DNA of 64,000 bases from Natronospirillum operosum (GCF_004768465.1 NZ_SRMF01000005.1:124001-188000), one strand, 5' to 3'. Shown: positions 25,174-34,647, counted from the stretch's first letter. Program-made: numbers and translations. The notes: generated from the letters alone by a model not told the origin.

Positions 25174-26844
25174 TCAGCTGTCATCAGTTGCGCTCGCATC
25201 CATGTGCTCTAGATTGTCCTCGTCCGACTCAGCTTCTTCGTCCGGTGTCGGCTCGTAGAAGATCATGCTGCGACGGACACTGCGCGCGACTTCGGCCTGC
25301 TGCTCACTGTCCAGACGGGCCAGCTCCCGGTCAAACAGCCGGGTGTGGTTCTGTTCGGCCTGGCTCAGCAGGTCGCGCCAGAAATACACGATGATGCCGG
25401 CCCTTGGCTCCGGTGTGCGCACCAGAAACCGGATCAGGGGTTGCAGGCCATCACTGGCATTCAGCCGCAGGAAGCGTACCGGGTGCTGGTACTGCTCCAC
25501 CCGGGGCTCGTCCGGAATAACCCTGGTACCGTCCGTTCCAAGCAATGCCCAGTAGCCCTGACAGAACACTTCCCAGTCTTCCTCACTGCCGGTCCATTGC
25601 GACTTCAGCCGGTACAGGTCAATGCCCGGCATGGGCCAGACCCGGGCCGGCAGTTGCAGACCCCCGGCGGCCAGCCAGTCTCTGATCTGGCGGGCGAACA
25701 GGTCCGTGGCCAGGGGCACCAGGGTTTCTGCGTGGTCGGACCAGGCGGGTGCGGTCAGGTCCACGTCCTGCCAGAACAGGCAGAACAGACTGGCCAGTCG
25801 GTCCGGCAGCCAGTCGTCTTCAAGTTTGCCTTCCAGCGTCTGCCAGGCATGACCCAGAGCCAGCATGTCCTCCGCGGCCGGCTTGGTGGACTGCCGCATC
25901 TGGAACAATGCAAAGGCCTGCACGCTGTGCCTCGGGACCACAGCGCCCGGGCCGTTGCCGAGCAGGTGGCCGGCATCCAGTAACTGGGCGCGCAGCCAGC
26001 GCTGTTTGGCCCGGTCCGACAGGACTTCGAGCAGCGGCCACTGGGTATAGCGGACTTTCCAGTCACCCCAGCGATCCCATTGCTTGCCGTCACTGCGTTC
26101 TTCTTCCGGCTGAGGGTCGGGCCGGCGCCGACAGTGATCACGCCAGCCGCTGCGCAGCACGTCGAATACGCGTGATTCAAAATGCGGTACGCGCGGGCCA
26201 AGTGATTTCACATAGTCCTGCACCTGGCCGGACACACTGCTGCGGTCGTGGCTGAAGCGCTGAATGTAATCCAGGCTGACCTGCACCAGCGACAGGTTGA
26301 TGATGCGCTGCTCCTGCAGCATGGGCAGTACGGCCTGAGTAATGGGTGCAAACCGGGGATGCATCAGGGACATCTTGCAGTAACGCACCACATCCAGCGC
26401 CCGCAGCCCCTGCTGCTGGTAGCCGGCGGTCAGCCAGTCGGCGGCCTGGCTGAAATCGCAGCGCCGCAGGGCCAGGTTGATGAACAGGCAGCGTACCCGG
26501 GGCTGATCTTCCGCTCGGGCCTGATCCAGCAGGCGGATATCCAGCGCTATCCAGGCCAGCCGAGGCAGTTCGGACTGCAGCTCGGGGCACAAATGATGGT
26601 GCGTCAGGATGAAATCTGTCAGTCCCGGAATGCCCGGTACTATTTCGGTGCGCTCCAGCAGGCGGACCGCTGCCGGCATCAGGGTGGCCGGGTCCACTTC
26701 CCTGCGCAGTTGGTGCCACAGGGGGATCAGCGGCGCACTGGCCGGCAGCTCGCTGAAGGCCCGCGCCTTGCTGGCCGCGTCGGGCTGCTCGGCCAGGTGA
26801 TGCTCTGCCCATTGTTTCGGCGTGCGGGTAAACAGCTCAGTCAT
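25174..26844 (-). CDS. Uncharacterised helical protein with acidic tail (six-gene operon)
   Basis: 556-aa soluble, mostly helical protein, not recognised. Rich in Leu, Gln, Arg and Trp; it contains LWHQLRREVDPATLMPAAVR and LFINLALRRCDFSQAADWL, phrases similar in style to the TPR-like partner. The final 20 residues are strongly acidic (PDEEAESDEDNLEHMD), a common protein-docking feature. It overlaps the preceding gene by 8 bp. Confidence 0.8.
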   Translation of the reverse strand: MTELFTRTPKQWAEHHLAEQPDAASKARAFSELPASAPLIPLWHQLRREVDPATLMPAAVRLLERTEIVPGIPGLTDFILTHHHLCPELQSELPRLAWIALDIRLLDQARAEDQPRVRCLFINLALRRCDFSQAADWLTAGYQQQGLRALDVVRYCKMSLMHPRFAPITQAVLPMLQEQRIINLSLVQVSLDYIQRFSHDRSSVSGQVQDYVKSLGPRVPHFESRVFDVLRSGWRDHCRRRPDPQPEEERSDGKQWDRWGDWKVRYTQWPLLEVLSDRAKQRWLRAQLLDAGHLLGNGPGAVVPRHSVQAFALFQMRQSTKPAAEDMLALGHAWQTLEGKLEDDWLPDRLASLFCLFWQDVDLTAPAWSDHAETLVPLATDLFARQIRDWLAAGGLQLPARVWPMPGIDLYRLKSQWTGSEEDWEVFCQGYWALLGTDGTRVIPDEPRVEQYQHPVRFLRLNASDGLQPLIRFLVRTPEPRAGIIVYFWRDLLSQAEQNHTRLFDRELARLDSEQQAEVARSVRRSMIFYEPTPDEEAESDEDNLEHMDASATDDS

Positions 26845-28240
26845 GCTGCAGACCTCCCTGTGCCGGTGCCGGTTCTGCGGCCTCCGGTATAGTTAGGCCC
26901 ATGCGCTCGCTCCAGATGGGCTGGGCCTGCAGAAATTCTGCATGCGCCTGCAGGCTCTGCGGATGGAGCAGTTGCGACTGGCGGTCCTGCAGGGCCTGAA
27001 CAAGACCGGCTTCGCCGCCCCAGGCGCGCTCCAGGACTTCCCGCAACAACAGGGGATCGGCCTTGCTGATCAGCCCGGGGCGTTCGAATACGCTCCAGAG
27101 CAGGTCGCGCACCGGGGTCAGGGCCCCGAGACGCAGCCAGGACAGACGCTGATTCACCGGGCCGGCAGACAAGGCAATCTCCAGCAGTTCGTTCAGGACC
27201 CAGCGGCAGGCCCAGGTGGGCAGATGGCCCTGGCCGGCCAGACAGGTCATGATGTCGACGGTATTGATCATGGGCAGATCCAGCCCCGGCTTGCCGTTGA
27301 CCCCGGGTCGGGTCAGCAGTCTTTCCAGTATGTCAGCCCGAAGCCTGGGCCGACCGGGTGTATACACATGGATCTCGGGCACCACGGCCTGCAGGTTGTG
27401 GCTGCCTTCATCCAGGCGTCGCACCATCAGATCCCAGTCCGGTCGATGTCTGTCCGGTTGGTAACCCCGGTGCAGACGAGCCTGTTCTGCCAGATAACCG
27501 GGCGGATTGAGATCGGGCAGCATCGGGTCTCGTGGTACCACGGAAGGCAATTGTCGAACCTGGGTATCGATATCCTCGAGGGCGCTGGGTGAGAGGTAAT
27601 GCAGGCGCCCCATATGCAGCAGATAGCTAGCCCGGGTATGGCGATCCATGGTGCGATGCACATGCGGCAGGCCGGCCAGCAGCAGGCTGTGGTTGTGTGC
27701 TGCCAGTGGCAGCCGGTTCAGATACTGGAAGAGCAGCTCGCGCAGGGCGTCATCTTCGGTGGCCAGCAGACTGGGTATATGGGCCCGGAATGCGCTGACT
27801 GCCGGGCGGCTTTCGTCGCTCTTCTGCGGGTGCAGCAGGGCCGGACACCGGGTCAGCAGCGACAGCAGGTCTGCCTGGTGTTCTGCGCTCTCGGCTACCT
27901 CGAAGGCCACCCAGAGGCCATCAACCAGAGCATCCGTATAGGGTACGGCGGGTTGCAGCAGATTTATGGCATGGTGCCAGGCCTCGGGCTCCAGGCCCCA
28001 CTGCAGGCTGGCAGTCAGAAGCTGCAGTACCAGTTCATCTGCCGCCGCGATACTGTCGCGGTCGTTCAGTGCCGGCTCGGGCTGCTGCAGACTCAAATGC
28101 AGAATATGGCGATTGAGTGTCTGCACCGCAGTCAGTTCATGCCCGTTCACCACAGTCTGCAGTGGCGCCCAGGGGCCCGCCAGCAGGCTGGCCAGTCTGG
28201 GCCGGGTCAGGCGATAGCCGGCGGGTTTCTGGTCAGCCAC
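26837..28240 (-). CDS. Uncharacterised helical protein (six-gene operon)
   Basis: 467-aa soluble helical protein without recognised family. Repeated Leu-rich helices (LLQPAVPYTDALVDGLWVAF, LRELLFQYLNRLPLAAHNHS) recall HEAT- or armadillo-like solenoids, but no regular repeat could be counted. It overlaps the DUF1266-like gene by 8 bp and the next gene by 8 bp, so it is translationally coupled on both sides. Confidence 0.8.
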   Translation of the reverse strand: MADQKPAGYRLTRPRLASLLAGPWAPLQTVVNGHELTAVQTLNRHILHLSLQQPEPALNDRDSIAAADELVLQLLTASLQWGLEPEAWHHAINLLQPAVPYTDALVDGLWVAFEVAESAEHQADLLSLLTRCPALLHPQKSDESRPAVSAFRAHIPSLLATEDDALRELLFQYLNRLPLAAHNHSLLLAGLPHVHRTMDRHTRASYLLHMGRLHYLSPSALEDIDTQVRQLPSVVPRDPMLPDLNPPGYLAEQARLHRGYQPDRHRPDWDLMVRRLDEGSHNLQAVVPEIHVYTPGRPRLRADILERLLTRPGVNGKPGLDLPMINTVDIMTCLAGQGHLPTWACRWVLNELLEIALSAGPVNQRLSWLRLGALTPVRDLLWSVFERPGLISKADPLLLREVLERAWGGEAGLVQALQDRQSQLLHPQSLQAHAEFLQAQPIWSERMGLTIPEAAEPAPAQGGLQHD

Positions 28241-28934
28241 TGACTGCTTCCTCCACGTCCTCGGGGGTATAGGCTTCCCAGGGCAGGCGCACCCAGGGGG
28301 AGTCCGGATGCGTCAGCAGGGTGGTCAGATGACTGCGGTAGCGCTGAATGCTTTCGGCGTTGAAGCGCTGGCTGCGGAAGTACTGGGCCCCAATGGCATA
28401 GGACATACCGAACTCGGCCCAACTGTTGAACGCCCGGGCGATGCGGTTGCCATTCTCGGTCAGCAGCTTCCAGGCGTCGTCTTCGTCGATGTAACCGACC
28501 TGGCAGGCGCTGCGCACTACCCAGGCGCAGCGGCCCAGATGCCAGGCCAGGTCACCGGCGGGCATGCTGCAACCGTATTGCTCGACCATGGTCAGCAGAT
28601 TCTTGAGGCTGTCAGGCCAGTCACCCTGATGCAGCACCTGATATTCATCACTGCTGTAAGGGTGCCAGCCCTGCATGGCCTGCCAGAGTGGCGGCGCCTG
28701 GTGCAGAAATTCCACCGTTTCGGCCAGGGTCTTGGCGTCGGTAACGTCCCAGTCCTGATCCAGGCAGCGTTTGGTGTCGGCACGATCTTCCGGTGTGTCC
28801 TCGTCCCGCAGCGGGAACAGCATGTCATGCCGCTGGGCGTTCAGCACCGTCAGCATGGCGGAAGGGGCGAGCAGCCAGAGTTGCGTGTCACTGAGCTTGT
28901 CGGAGTTCAGATAGGGGGTCATCCGTTCGTTCAT
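28233..28934 (-). CDS. DUF1266-like protein (YbeR/YbeU-type) of the six-gene operon
   Basis: 233-aa protein. The C-terminal half, about residues 125-200, has the DUF1266 pattern: HLGRCAWVVRSACQVGYIDE, AWKLL, then FNSWAEFGMSYAIGAQYF. E. coli YbeR and YbeU, which sit beside Sel1-repeat and J-domain proteins, carry this domain; its function is unknown. The ATG at 28934-28932 overlaps the TPR gene's TGA as ATGA; longer starts up to 29030 would only read through that gene. Pairing with a TPR-type protein matches the E. coli context. Confidence 0.78.
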   Translation of the reverse strand: MNERMTPYLNSDKLSDTQLWLLAPSAMLTVLNAQRHDMLFPLRDEDTPEDRADTKRCLDQDWDVTDAKTLAETVEFLHQAPPLWQAMQGWHPYSSDEYQVLHQGDWPDSLKNLLTMVEQYGCSMPAGDLAWHLGRCAWVVRSACQVGYIDEDDAWKLLTENGNRIARAFNSWAEFGMSYAIGAQYFRSQRFNAESIQRYRSHLTTLLTHPDSPWVRLPWEAYTPEDVEEAVSG

Positions 28935-31489
28935 GACAGGGCTCCTTTCGGTGACTCGGTGATCAGGCTGCGCGACTCTTCGACAAAGTCCTCGAATTCG
29001 CCCGGGTAGTAGGCCGCATATTCCAGACACAGCCGGTGATAGTGCTCACCGCGTTCCGGGTTATCGAGTGCCATGTGGGCCTTGCCCATTTCACAGCACA
29101 CCACCAGATGGAAGGGCCCCAGGGTGCGGACTTCCTCCAGGTAGGCATTGCCGGCGCGGATCACCAGTTCGCTGTTGCCGGCCATCCGGGCCGCGTCGAG
29201 ATATACCCCCAGAAAGCTCTCTGCCCAGTCGGCAAAGGCTTCGGTATCCTTGCCGAACTGGCGGCGTCGGGCTTCCAGAGCGTGCATCTGCCAATGATGG
29301 GCCTGTTCGACATCGCCCAGATACAGCAAGGCATCGCCCAGCAATTCACTCTGATTCAGCGTGGACTGTGCATCCGGAGCGGACTCCAGCGCTTCTGTGG
29401 TGGGGGCCAGCAACAGGTCCACCACATCCTGGTACAGCCCGAGGGCCAGGTTGCACCTGCCCTTGAGCCGGCGGTACCTGGCCAGCCAGTCCGGGTGCAA
29501 TTCTGCAGCGTCGAGCTCGCCCAGCAGCATCAGGGCCTGGGCTGGCCTGTTGATCAGGTCATGAATCTCGGCCGTGCAGAGCTGGCAGAACTGGCCCTCC
29601 CGGTGCTGGAAGAAATCGTCCGGCCTGGGCCAGCGCTCAAACAGATCCATGGTCCCCTGAACACTTTCCAGGATGTCGGTCCGCTCCGGGTCGTGCCGTT
29701 GTTCCATCGACAGTTCGGCCAGTGCATTGACCATCGCGAGCAGATAGCCGCGCATATCGGCCAGGGTGGTGCGGGACATGGCCTGGGTTTCGATCAGCAA
29801 CTGGTAATACCAGTAGGCTGCAAAGTGCTCGCCCTTGCGCACGTAGGTCAGGGCCATCAGACGCAGTGTGGGCAGGTGGGTGGCTGCCAACTGCCGACAG
29901 GAGTCCAGCCGCTCCAGTGCGGTATCGTATTCCTGGAGGTTGAAGCGACACTGGGCCGCCCGAAACAGGCAGTCGAAATAGTCGGCTTCCACTGTCAGCG
30001 CCTTGTCGAAGTGATCGACCGCCTTGTTGTGGTTGCCCTTGAGCTGCTGCTGCATGCCGAGGTGATAATTGATCAGGAAGCTGTCGGGAAACTCCAGATA
30101 ACACTCGAACAGCTTCTTGTGGCGCTCGGCCAGATCTTGCAGTGTCCAGCCGTAGTGCAGGTATTCACGCCACAGGGCCAGCCTGACGGTGGGGTTCTTT
30201 GCGGTATCCAGCGCTTGCAGCATCAGGGCTTCGTCGGGCTGCTCCAGATTGACCCGGGCCTGCTGGGCCTGCAGTGCCCACTGCAGCGCCTGCACATCAG
30301 GCTCCTCGGCCAGGGCCGCCGGTATCTGCAGCGGCCGATTGAAACTGTTCAGGTCCAGCAGTCTCTGCAGCAGGTCACAGGCGTCTTCAAGCGAGCCTGA
30401 GCGGGCCAGGCGCTGCTGGCGCTGTTCCAGTTCCCGCGCCTGACAGACGGCCAGCCAGGTGTCGCACTCGAGATTCAGGGGTTCCCAGCTCTGCAACTGC
30501 TGCAGCACCAGTGTGGCCTGCTCGAATTTGTCGCTCGCCAGCAGGGCCCGCCCCAGCCAGAGCAGTGAGCGTCTGTAGTCGGGAGCCTGCACCAGCGCCT
30601 CAATGGCGGTAGCACGCGCCACCTCGGGCGGCTGGGTGTGGAAGTCGAAACCGGCGCGCAGAAACCAGAGTTGGCCGTCCTGCGGGAAAAAATGCAGCGC
30701 CATTTGGGCGATCTGAGAGAATGCCGCGCGGCCCTGTTCCGCCCCTGCGGGTATGCAGCCATGGAACATCAGCTTGAGGGTGCGTTGCCAGAACAGCAGC
30801 GGCTTGTGTTCATGGGGCACCTGATTGATCAGGGCATCAAAGGCTTGCTGCTGCTCTCCCTGCTGCAGGGCCTGACCGGATTGCTGGACCAGTGCCATCA
30901 GGGTATCGAACTGCTGCGTGGTCACGTCAAGCGGGCGCAGCAATGTCAATGCGGTTTCGATGCTGGGCACGCCCCGCATCAGCAGCGCCTGGAAGAAATT
31001 GCCCTGGGGCCAGTCTTGCAGCGCCTGCTGCCAGTGTTCGGAGGCAAAAAAGGCTTCGCACGGGAGCCGGTCACGAATGAGGCGCAACACGTTCAGGGGC
31101 AGGAAGTGGCGCTGTTGCAGGCTCTCCATGACGGCGCCGCACCAGGCTTCGGGTGCGGCTTCTGCCGCCGCAGGGTCGACGGCGGACAGCATTGAATTCC
31201 ACAGCACCGGGTCGAAACGCGCAGGCAGATGGTCATGCAGCTTGATAAAGCGGGCCGACAGCTCGGCCGGCGTCAGACAGGGGTTGGATATCTGCTGTGC
31301 CAGGTCGGGGTCGATGTCCTCCGAGCTGGTCGTTGTGGCTTCCAGCGGTGGCGGCGTGTCGGCACTGCGAAGGCGATCCAGCAGTGAGAGAGCCTGCGGC
31401 AGATCATTCTGCCAGTCGAGTTCTGCCAGTTGGTGGCGGGTCTCGGCTAAGGTGGCAGCCCGGTCGGGTGATTCGGGTTTGGCAATCAT
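28931..31489 (-). CDS. Large TPR-repeat protein, first gene of the six-gene operon
   Basis: 852-aa soluble protein built largely of tetratricopeptide-like helical pairs. The clearest repeats lie at about 500-600 (FLINYHLGMQQQLKGNHNKA then VDHFDKALTVEADYFDCLFR and AAQCRFNLQEYDTALERLDS) and toward the C-terminus (LLGDALLYLGDVEQAHHWQM). Such solenoids bind other proteins. No enzyme motif, signal peptide or membrane segment is seen. The ATG at 31489 has AAGGAC upstream; an in-frame start at 31525 is also possible. It leads the operon, with 225 bp to the divergent AraC-type gene. Confidence 0.85.
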   Translation of the reverse strand: MIAKPESPDRAATLAETRHQLAELDWQNDLPQALSLLDRLRSADTPPPLEATTTSSEDIDPDLAQQISNPCLTPAELSARFIKLHDHLPARFDPVLWNSMLSAVDPAAAEAAPEAWCGAVMESLQQRHFLPLNVLRLIRDRLPCEAFFASEHWQQALQDWPQGNFFQALLMRGVPSIETALTLLRPLDVTTQQFDTLMALVQQSGQALQQGEQQQAFDALINQVPHEHKPLLFWQRTLKLMFHGCIPAGAEQGRAAFSQIAQMALHFFPQDGQLWFLRAGFDFHTQPPEVARATAIEALVQAPDYRRSLLWLGRALLASDKFEQATLVLQQLQSWEPLNLECDTWLAVCQARELEQRQQRLARSGSLEDACDLLQRLLDLNSFNRPLQIPAALAEEPDVQALQWALQAQQARVNLEQPDEALMLQALDTAKNPTVRLALWREYLHYGWTLQDLAERHKKLFECYLEFPDSFLINYHLGMQQQLKGNHNKAVDHFDKALTVEADYFDCLFRAAQCRFNLQEYDTALERLDSCRQLAATHLPTLRLMALTYVRKGEHFAAYWYYQLLIETQAMSRTTLADMRGYLLAMVNALAELSMEQRHDPERTDILESVQGTMDLFERWPRPDDFFQHREGQFCQLCTAEIHDLINRPAQALMLLGELDAAELHPDWLARYRRLKGRCNLALGLYQDVVDLLLAPTTEALESAPDAQSTLNQSELLGDALLYLGDVEQAHHWQMHALEARRRQFGKDTEAFADWAESFLGVYLDAARMAGNSELVIRAGNAYLEEVRTLGPFHLVVCCEMGKAHMALDNPERGEHYHRLCLEYAAYYPGEFEDFVEESRSLITESPKGALS

Positions 31490-31714
31490 ATACAGTCCTT
31501 GATATTCGGCAAATGTCCCTGTCATTGCGCCGGCTAGGGTAGCCGCCTTTTGGTAGGGTGAAAAGGATTACATGGCGTTGAATTGAACTGTGTCACAGTC
31601 CGCGCCAGAGGGTGTCTTCAGGAGGGTCGTCTGTGGTTCAAATAGTGGGAAAACTGCCGAATACGCAGGAATTATCAAGTCGGCATTCGTTACCTTTAGG
31701 CTGGAGGTCAGCAT

Positions 31715-32578
31715 ATGAATCGACGCACAACCCTGAACAGCTATCGTGAGCGCATTCAGCGTGTGGTGGACTATTTGTGGGAAAACCCGGAGCGTGAGTG
31801 TACCGCCATGGAATTGGCCGACATTGCGCACTTCTCCCACTGGCATTTTCACCGCATCTACCACGAACTGGCGGGTGAGACGGTCTATCAGACGGTCAGG
31901 CGTGTGCGCCTGCATCGTGCCGCCACCCGCCTGCTGCGTACCGACGACAGCATGGAACAGATCGCAGCCAGCGCTCACTATGGCAGTGTGGAAGCCTTTA
32001 CCCGGGCGTTCGGCGTTGCCTATGGCGTGACGCCGGCCCGGTTCAGGGCTGAGCGGCGCCGGGCCTCCCGACCCAACCAACCATTGCCGCAGAAGAAGGA
32101 ATACCCCATGGACTACAAAGTGGAAGTGATTGATCTGCCCCGGCTCACACTGGGGACCATAGCGCATCAGGGCGACTACAATGGCATCGGCCAGGTGTTC
32201 GACAAACTCTTTGTCGTGGCCCAGACGCACCAACTGATAACGCCGGATACCCGCGCCTTCGGTATCTTCTATGATGACCCCTATACGGTGGAGGAGAGCA
32301 ACCTGCGTTCGGAAGCGGGCATTACGGTGACCGAGGCCCAGGCCCGGGATGCCGGTCTGACTGTGCGGGAAATCGGCGGTGGCCCGCATGCGGTATTGAC
32401 CCATGTGGGGTCCTATGCCGAGCTGGACAAACCCTATCAGTGGCTATACGGCGAGTGGCTGCCCACCTCCGGCCATGAAGCCGCCGACAGCGCCCCGTTC
32501 GAGGAATACCCCAATGACCCCAGGGAGACCCCGGCCTCGGAATTGATCACCAGGGTCTATCTGCCACTGCAGGGTTAG
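31715..32578 (+). CDS. AraC-family regulator with GyrI-like effector domain (Rob/SbmC type)
   Basis: 287-aa protein: AraC-type double helix-turn-helix in residues 8-110 (MELADIAHFSHWHFHRIYHE and MEQIAASAHYGSVEAFTRAF) followed by a GyrI-like small-molecule domain from about 125 (VEVIDLPRLTLGTIAHQGDY). This order is found in Rob and related multidrug or stress regulators. The ATG at 31715 has GGAGG upstream. It is divergent from the six-gene operon, so it may regulate it, but it could equally act elsewhere. Confidence 0.87.
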   Translation: MNRRTTLNSYRERIQRVVDYLWENPERECTAMELADIAHFSHWHFHRIYHELAGETVYQTVRRVRLHRAATRLLRTDDSMEQIAASAHYGSVEAFTRAFGVAYGVTPARFRAERRRASRPNQPLPQKKEYPMDYKVEVIDLPRLTLGTIAHQGDYNGIGQVFDKLFVVAQTHQLITPDTRAFGIFYDDPYTVEESNLRSEAGITVTEAQARDAGLTVREIGGGPHAVLTHVGSYAELDKPYQWLYGEWLPTSGHEAADSAPFEEYPNDPRETPASELITRVYLPLQG

Positions 32579-32601
32579 CCGGGGTGGGGTGGCCACCCCG
32601 G
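32579..32601. terminator. Convergent hairpin after the AraC-GyrI gene
   Basis: CCGGGGTGG (32579-32587), loop GGTGG, CCACCCCGG (32593-32601): a perfect 9-bp GC stem starting right after the stop codon and 5 bp before the end of the convergent gene. No T tract on either strand, so termination strength is uncertain. Confidence 0.5.
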
Positions 32602-32605
32602 CGGC

Positions 32606-33268
32606 CTATCCGGTTTCAGCCACCGGGTCGCCGTGGCGTGAGAGCTTGTGTGCCATGTCGATGCCGAGAATGTTCTGCATGGCATTTTTCAGATTGGGGT
32701 GTTTGAGGTACAGGCGCTCCAGATCTTCCCGTTGCCAGACCAGATACTGTACCGGCTCGGTCGCCACGACATCGGCACTGGTCGGGTTGCCGGTGGCAAA
32801 GCTCATTTCGCCAATGAAGTCACCGGGCCCGACGTTGGCCCGGAAAACCCCGTGCTTTCTGACCTCAGCCCGGCCCTGATGGATCAGCATCAGTTGCCCC
32901 AGGCGCACGCCGTGCTCGATCAGACGGTCTCCCGGCTGTGCTTCCGCCCACTGGGCTGGTTTGAGTACGCGCAGCATCTCGCGCGGGGTCAGGGTGCGAA
33001 AAGTCGAGATATGCAGCTGTTGCTCCGCCTCGGTCATGCGGATGGGCCGCCGTTCCAGCAGCAGTACCGTCAGGTTCACGGTGTTGATCACGATGAACGC
33101 CACCTGCCAGCCCATGGCCGAATACAGCGGTTCGGACTGGGCGAAGAAATAGGGCAGGGTCAGACTTGCAGCCAATATGGTGATGGCACGCAGCCAGGCC
33201 ATGTCCCGAACCACATAAGCCACACAGAACAGCAGATTCGCAACAAAAAACAGACCAAGATAGAACAT
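32606..33268 (-). CDS. Popeye-type membrane protein with cyclic-nucleotide-binding fold
   Basis: 220-aa protein with three hydrophobic segments in the first 72 residues (FYLGLFFVANLLFCVAYVV, AITILAASLTLPYFF, WQVAFIVINTVNLTVLL) followed by LLERRPIRMTEAEQQL and a cyclic-nucleotide-binding-like beta-roll (RLGQLMLIHQGRAEV, GPGDFIGEMSFATG near 150). This arrangement and the wording of the membrane part match bacterial relatives of animal Popeye (POPDC) proteins. The phosphate-binding cassette is altered (FIGEMSF retained, but the downstream Arg-Ala pair is not typical), so cAMP binding is uncertain. It starts 2 bp after the dbpA stop. Confidence 0.78.
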   Translation of the reverse strand: MFYLGLFFVANLLFCVAYVVRDMAWLRAITILAASLTLPYFFAQSEPLYSAMGWQVAFIVINTVNLTVLLLERRPIRMTEAEQQLHISTFRTLTPREMLRVLKPAQWAEAQPGDRLIEHGVRLGQLMLIHQGRAEVRKHGVFRANVGPGDFIGEMSFATGNPTSADVVATEPVQYLVWQREDLERLYLKHPNLKNAMQNILGIDMAHKLSRHGDPVAETG

Positions 33269-33270
33269 GA

Positions 33271-34647
33271 TTACAACCTTCTGACCCGCACCGAGCGTCC
33301 CTTGATCTTGTCCTGGCTCAGCTTGGCCAGCGCCTGTTTGGCGCTGGCGCGCTGCACCGCAACAAAGGCAGCCTGGTCAAAGAGGGCGATCTTGCCGACG
33401 GCCTTGCCGTCAATGCCGCCGTCTCCGGTCAGGGCGCCGAGAATATCGCCCGGGCGGATTTTCTGCTTGCGGCCGGCATCAAGCTGCAGGGTTACCATGG
33501 GCGGCTTGGGAATGACGCCCGGCTTCACCTCGGGTACCGTTCGCGGCTCAATAGGTGTGCCGAGATAGGTCTCCAGATCCGCCAGCCGCAGGCGTTCCTT
33601 GTCACTGAACAGGGTGCAGGCCTTGCCTGCCTGGTCGGCGCGGCCGGTGCGGCCAATGCGGTGCAGGTGGACTTCAGTATCAAGCGCCATATGGTAGTTG
33701 ATGACCAGATCCAGTGCCTCGATGTCGATACCGCGGGCGGCCACATCGGTGGCAACCAGAACCGATACACTGCGATTGGCAAAGCGCACCAGCACCTGAT
33801 CACGCTGTTTCTGCTCCAGATCGCCGTTCAGCGCCACAGCACTGAACCCGGCTGCCTTCAGGGCATCCGCAACGTCACCGGTGGCTTCCCTGGTACGGCA
33901 GAACACAAGGGCACTCTCCGGCAGCTCGGCATGCAGCAGTTTCAGCAGGGCCTGCTGTCTGTCGTCTTCATTGGCTACCCAGTAGAAAGCCTGTTCAATG
34001 CGCGGCGCGGTCTCTGTCGCGGCAACTCTGGCCATGACCGGCTGCTGCATGACGCGCTGGGCCAGTTGTTCAATGTGTTTCGGGTAAGTGGCACTGAACA
34101 GCAGCGTCTGCCGCTGGGCGGGCACATGCTCCAGAATGGCTTCCAGCGAAGGCTGAAAGCCCATGTCCAGCATGCGGTCGGCTTCATCCAGTACCAGCAG
34201 GCGCAGATGACCGAGATCGAGCTTGCCCTTGCGCACATGCTCCTCGACCCGTCCCGGTGTGCCCACAATGATGTGCGCGCCATGCTCCAGTGAACCGACC
34301 TGGGGGCCGAACGGCATGCCGCCACAAAGGGTCAGCACCTTGACGTTGTGCTGGGTGCGCGCCAGAGTGCGCAGGCTCTTGGTGACCTGATCGGCCAGTT
34401 CACGGGTCGGGCACAGTACCAGGGCCTGCACGCGCCAGAAAGACACATCCAGCCGGTTCAGTATGCCCAGCCCGAAGGCGGCCGTCTTGCCGGACCCGGT
34501 TTTACCCTGACCAATCACGTCCTTGCCGGCCAGCACCGGAGGCAGGCTGAGTGCCTGAATGGGCGTCATCCGGTGGTAGCCGAGGCTCTCCAGATTCTGC
34601 AGCAGTTCGGGCTTGAGGGGTAATTGGGTGAAGTCGGTCGAGGTCAA
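33271..34647 (-). CDS. dbpA: ATP-dependent RNA helicase DbpA
   Basis: 458-aa DEAD-box helicase that acts on 23S rRNA hairpin 92 in 50S assembly. Motifs in order: Q-motif (GYHRMTPIQ), GKTGSGKT (near 48), PTREL, TPGR, DEAD (near 155), SAT, and HRIGRTGR (near 325). The C-terminal domain (from about 385: TLQLDAGRKQKIRPGDILGA) is the DbpA RNA-binding domain, which separates DbpA from other helicases. First gene of a two-gene unit with the Popeye-type protein. Confidence 0.95.
   Translation of the reverse strand: MTSTDFTQLPLKPELLQNLESLGYHRMTPIQALSLPPVLAGKDVIGQGKTGSGKTAAFGLGILNRLDVSFWRVQALVLCPTRELADQVTKSLRTLARTQHNVKVLTLCGGMPFGPQVGSLEHGAHIIVGTPGRVEEHVRKGKLDLGHLRLLVLDEADRMLDMGFQPSLEAILEHVPAQRQTLLFSATYPKHIEQLAQRVMQQPVMARVAATETAPRIEQAFYWVANEDDRQQALLKLLHAELPESALVFCRTREATGDVADALKAAGFSAVALNGDLEQKQRDQVLVRFANRSVSVLVATDVAARGIDIEALDLVINYHMALDTEVHLHRIGRTGRADQAGKACTLFSDKERLRLADLETYLGTPIEPRTVPEVKPGVIPKPPMVTLQLDAGRKQKIRPGDILGALTGDGGIDGKAVGKIALFDQAAFVAVQRASAKQALAKLSQDKIKGRSVRVRRL

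Noticed and set aside
23869-25212. 447-residue plus-strand open frame
   Set aside because: Antisense to the beta-rich protein gene. That gene has a good start context and fits the operon spacing, so the minus strand is preferred, though neither has a known family.
29036-30400. 454-residue plus-strand open frame
   Set aside because: Antisense shadow of the TPR gene; repetitive His/Gln/Gly-rich translation.
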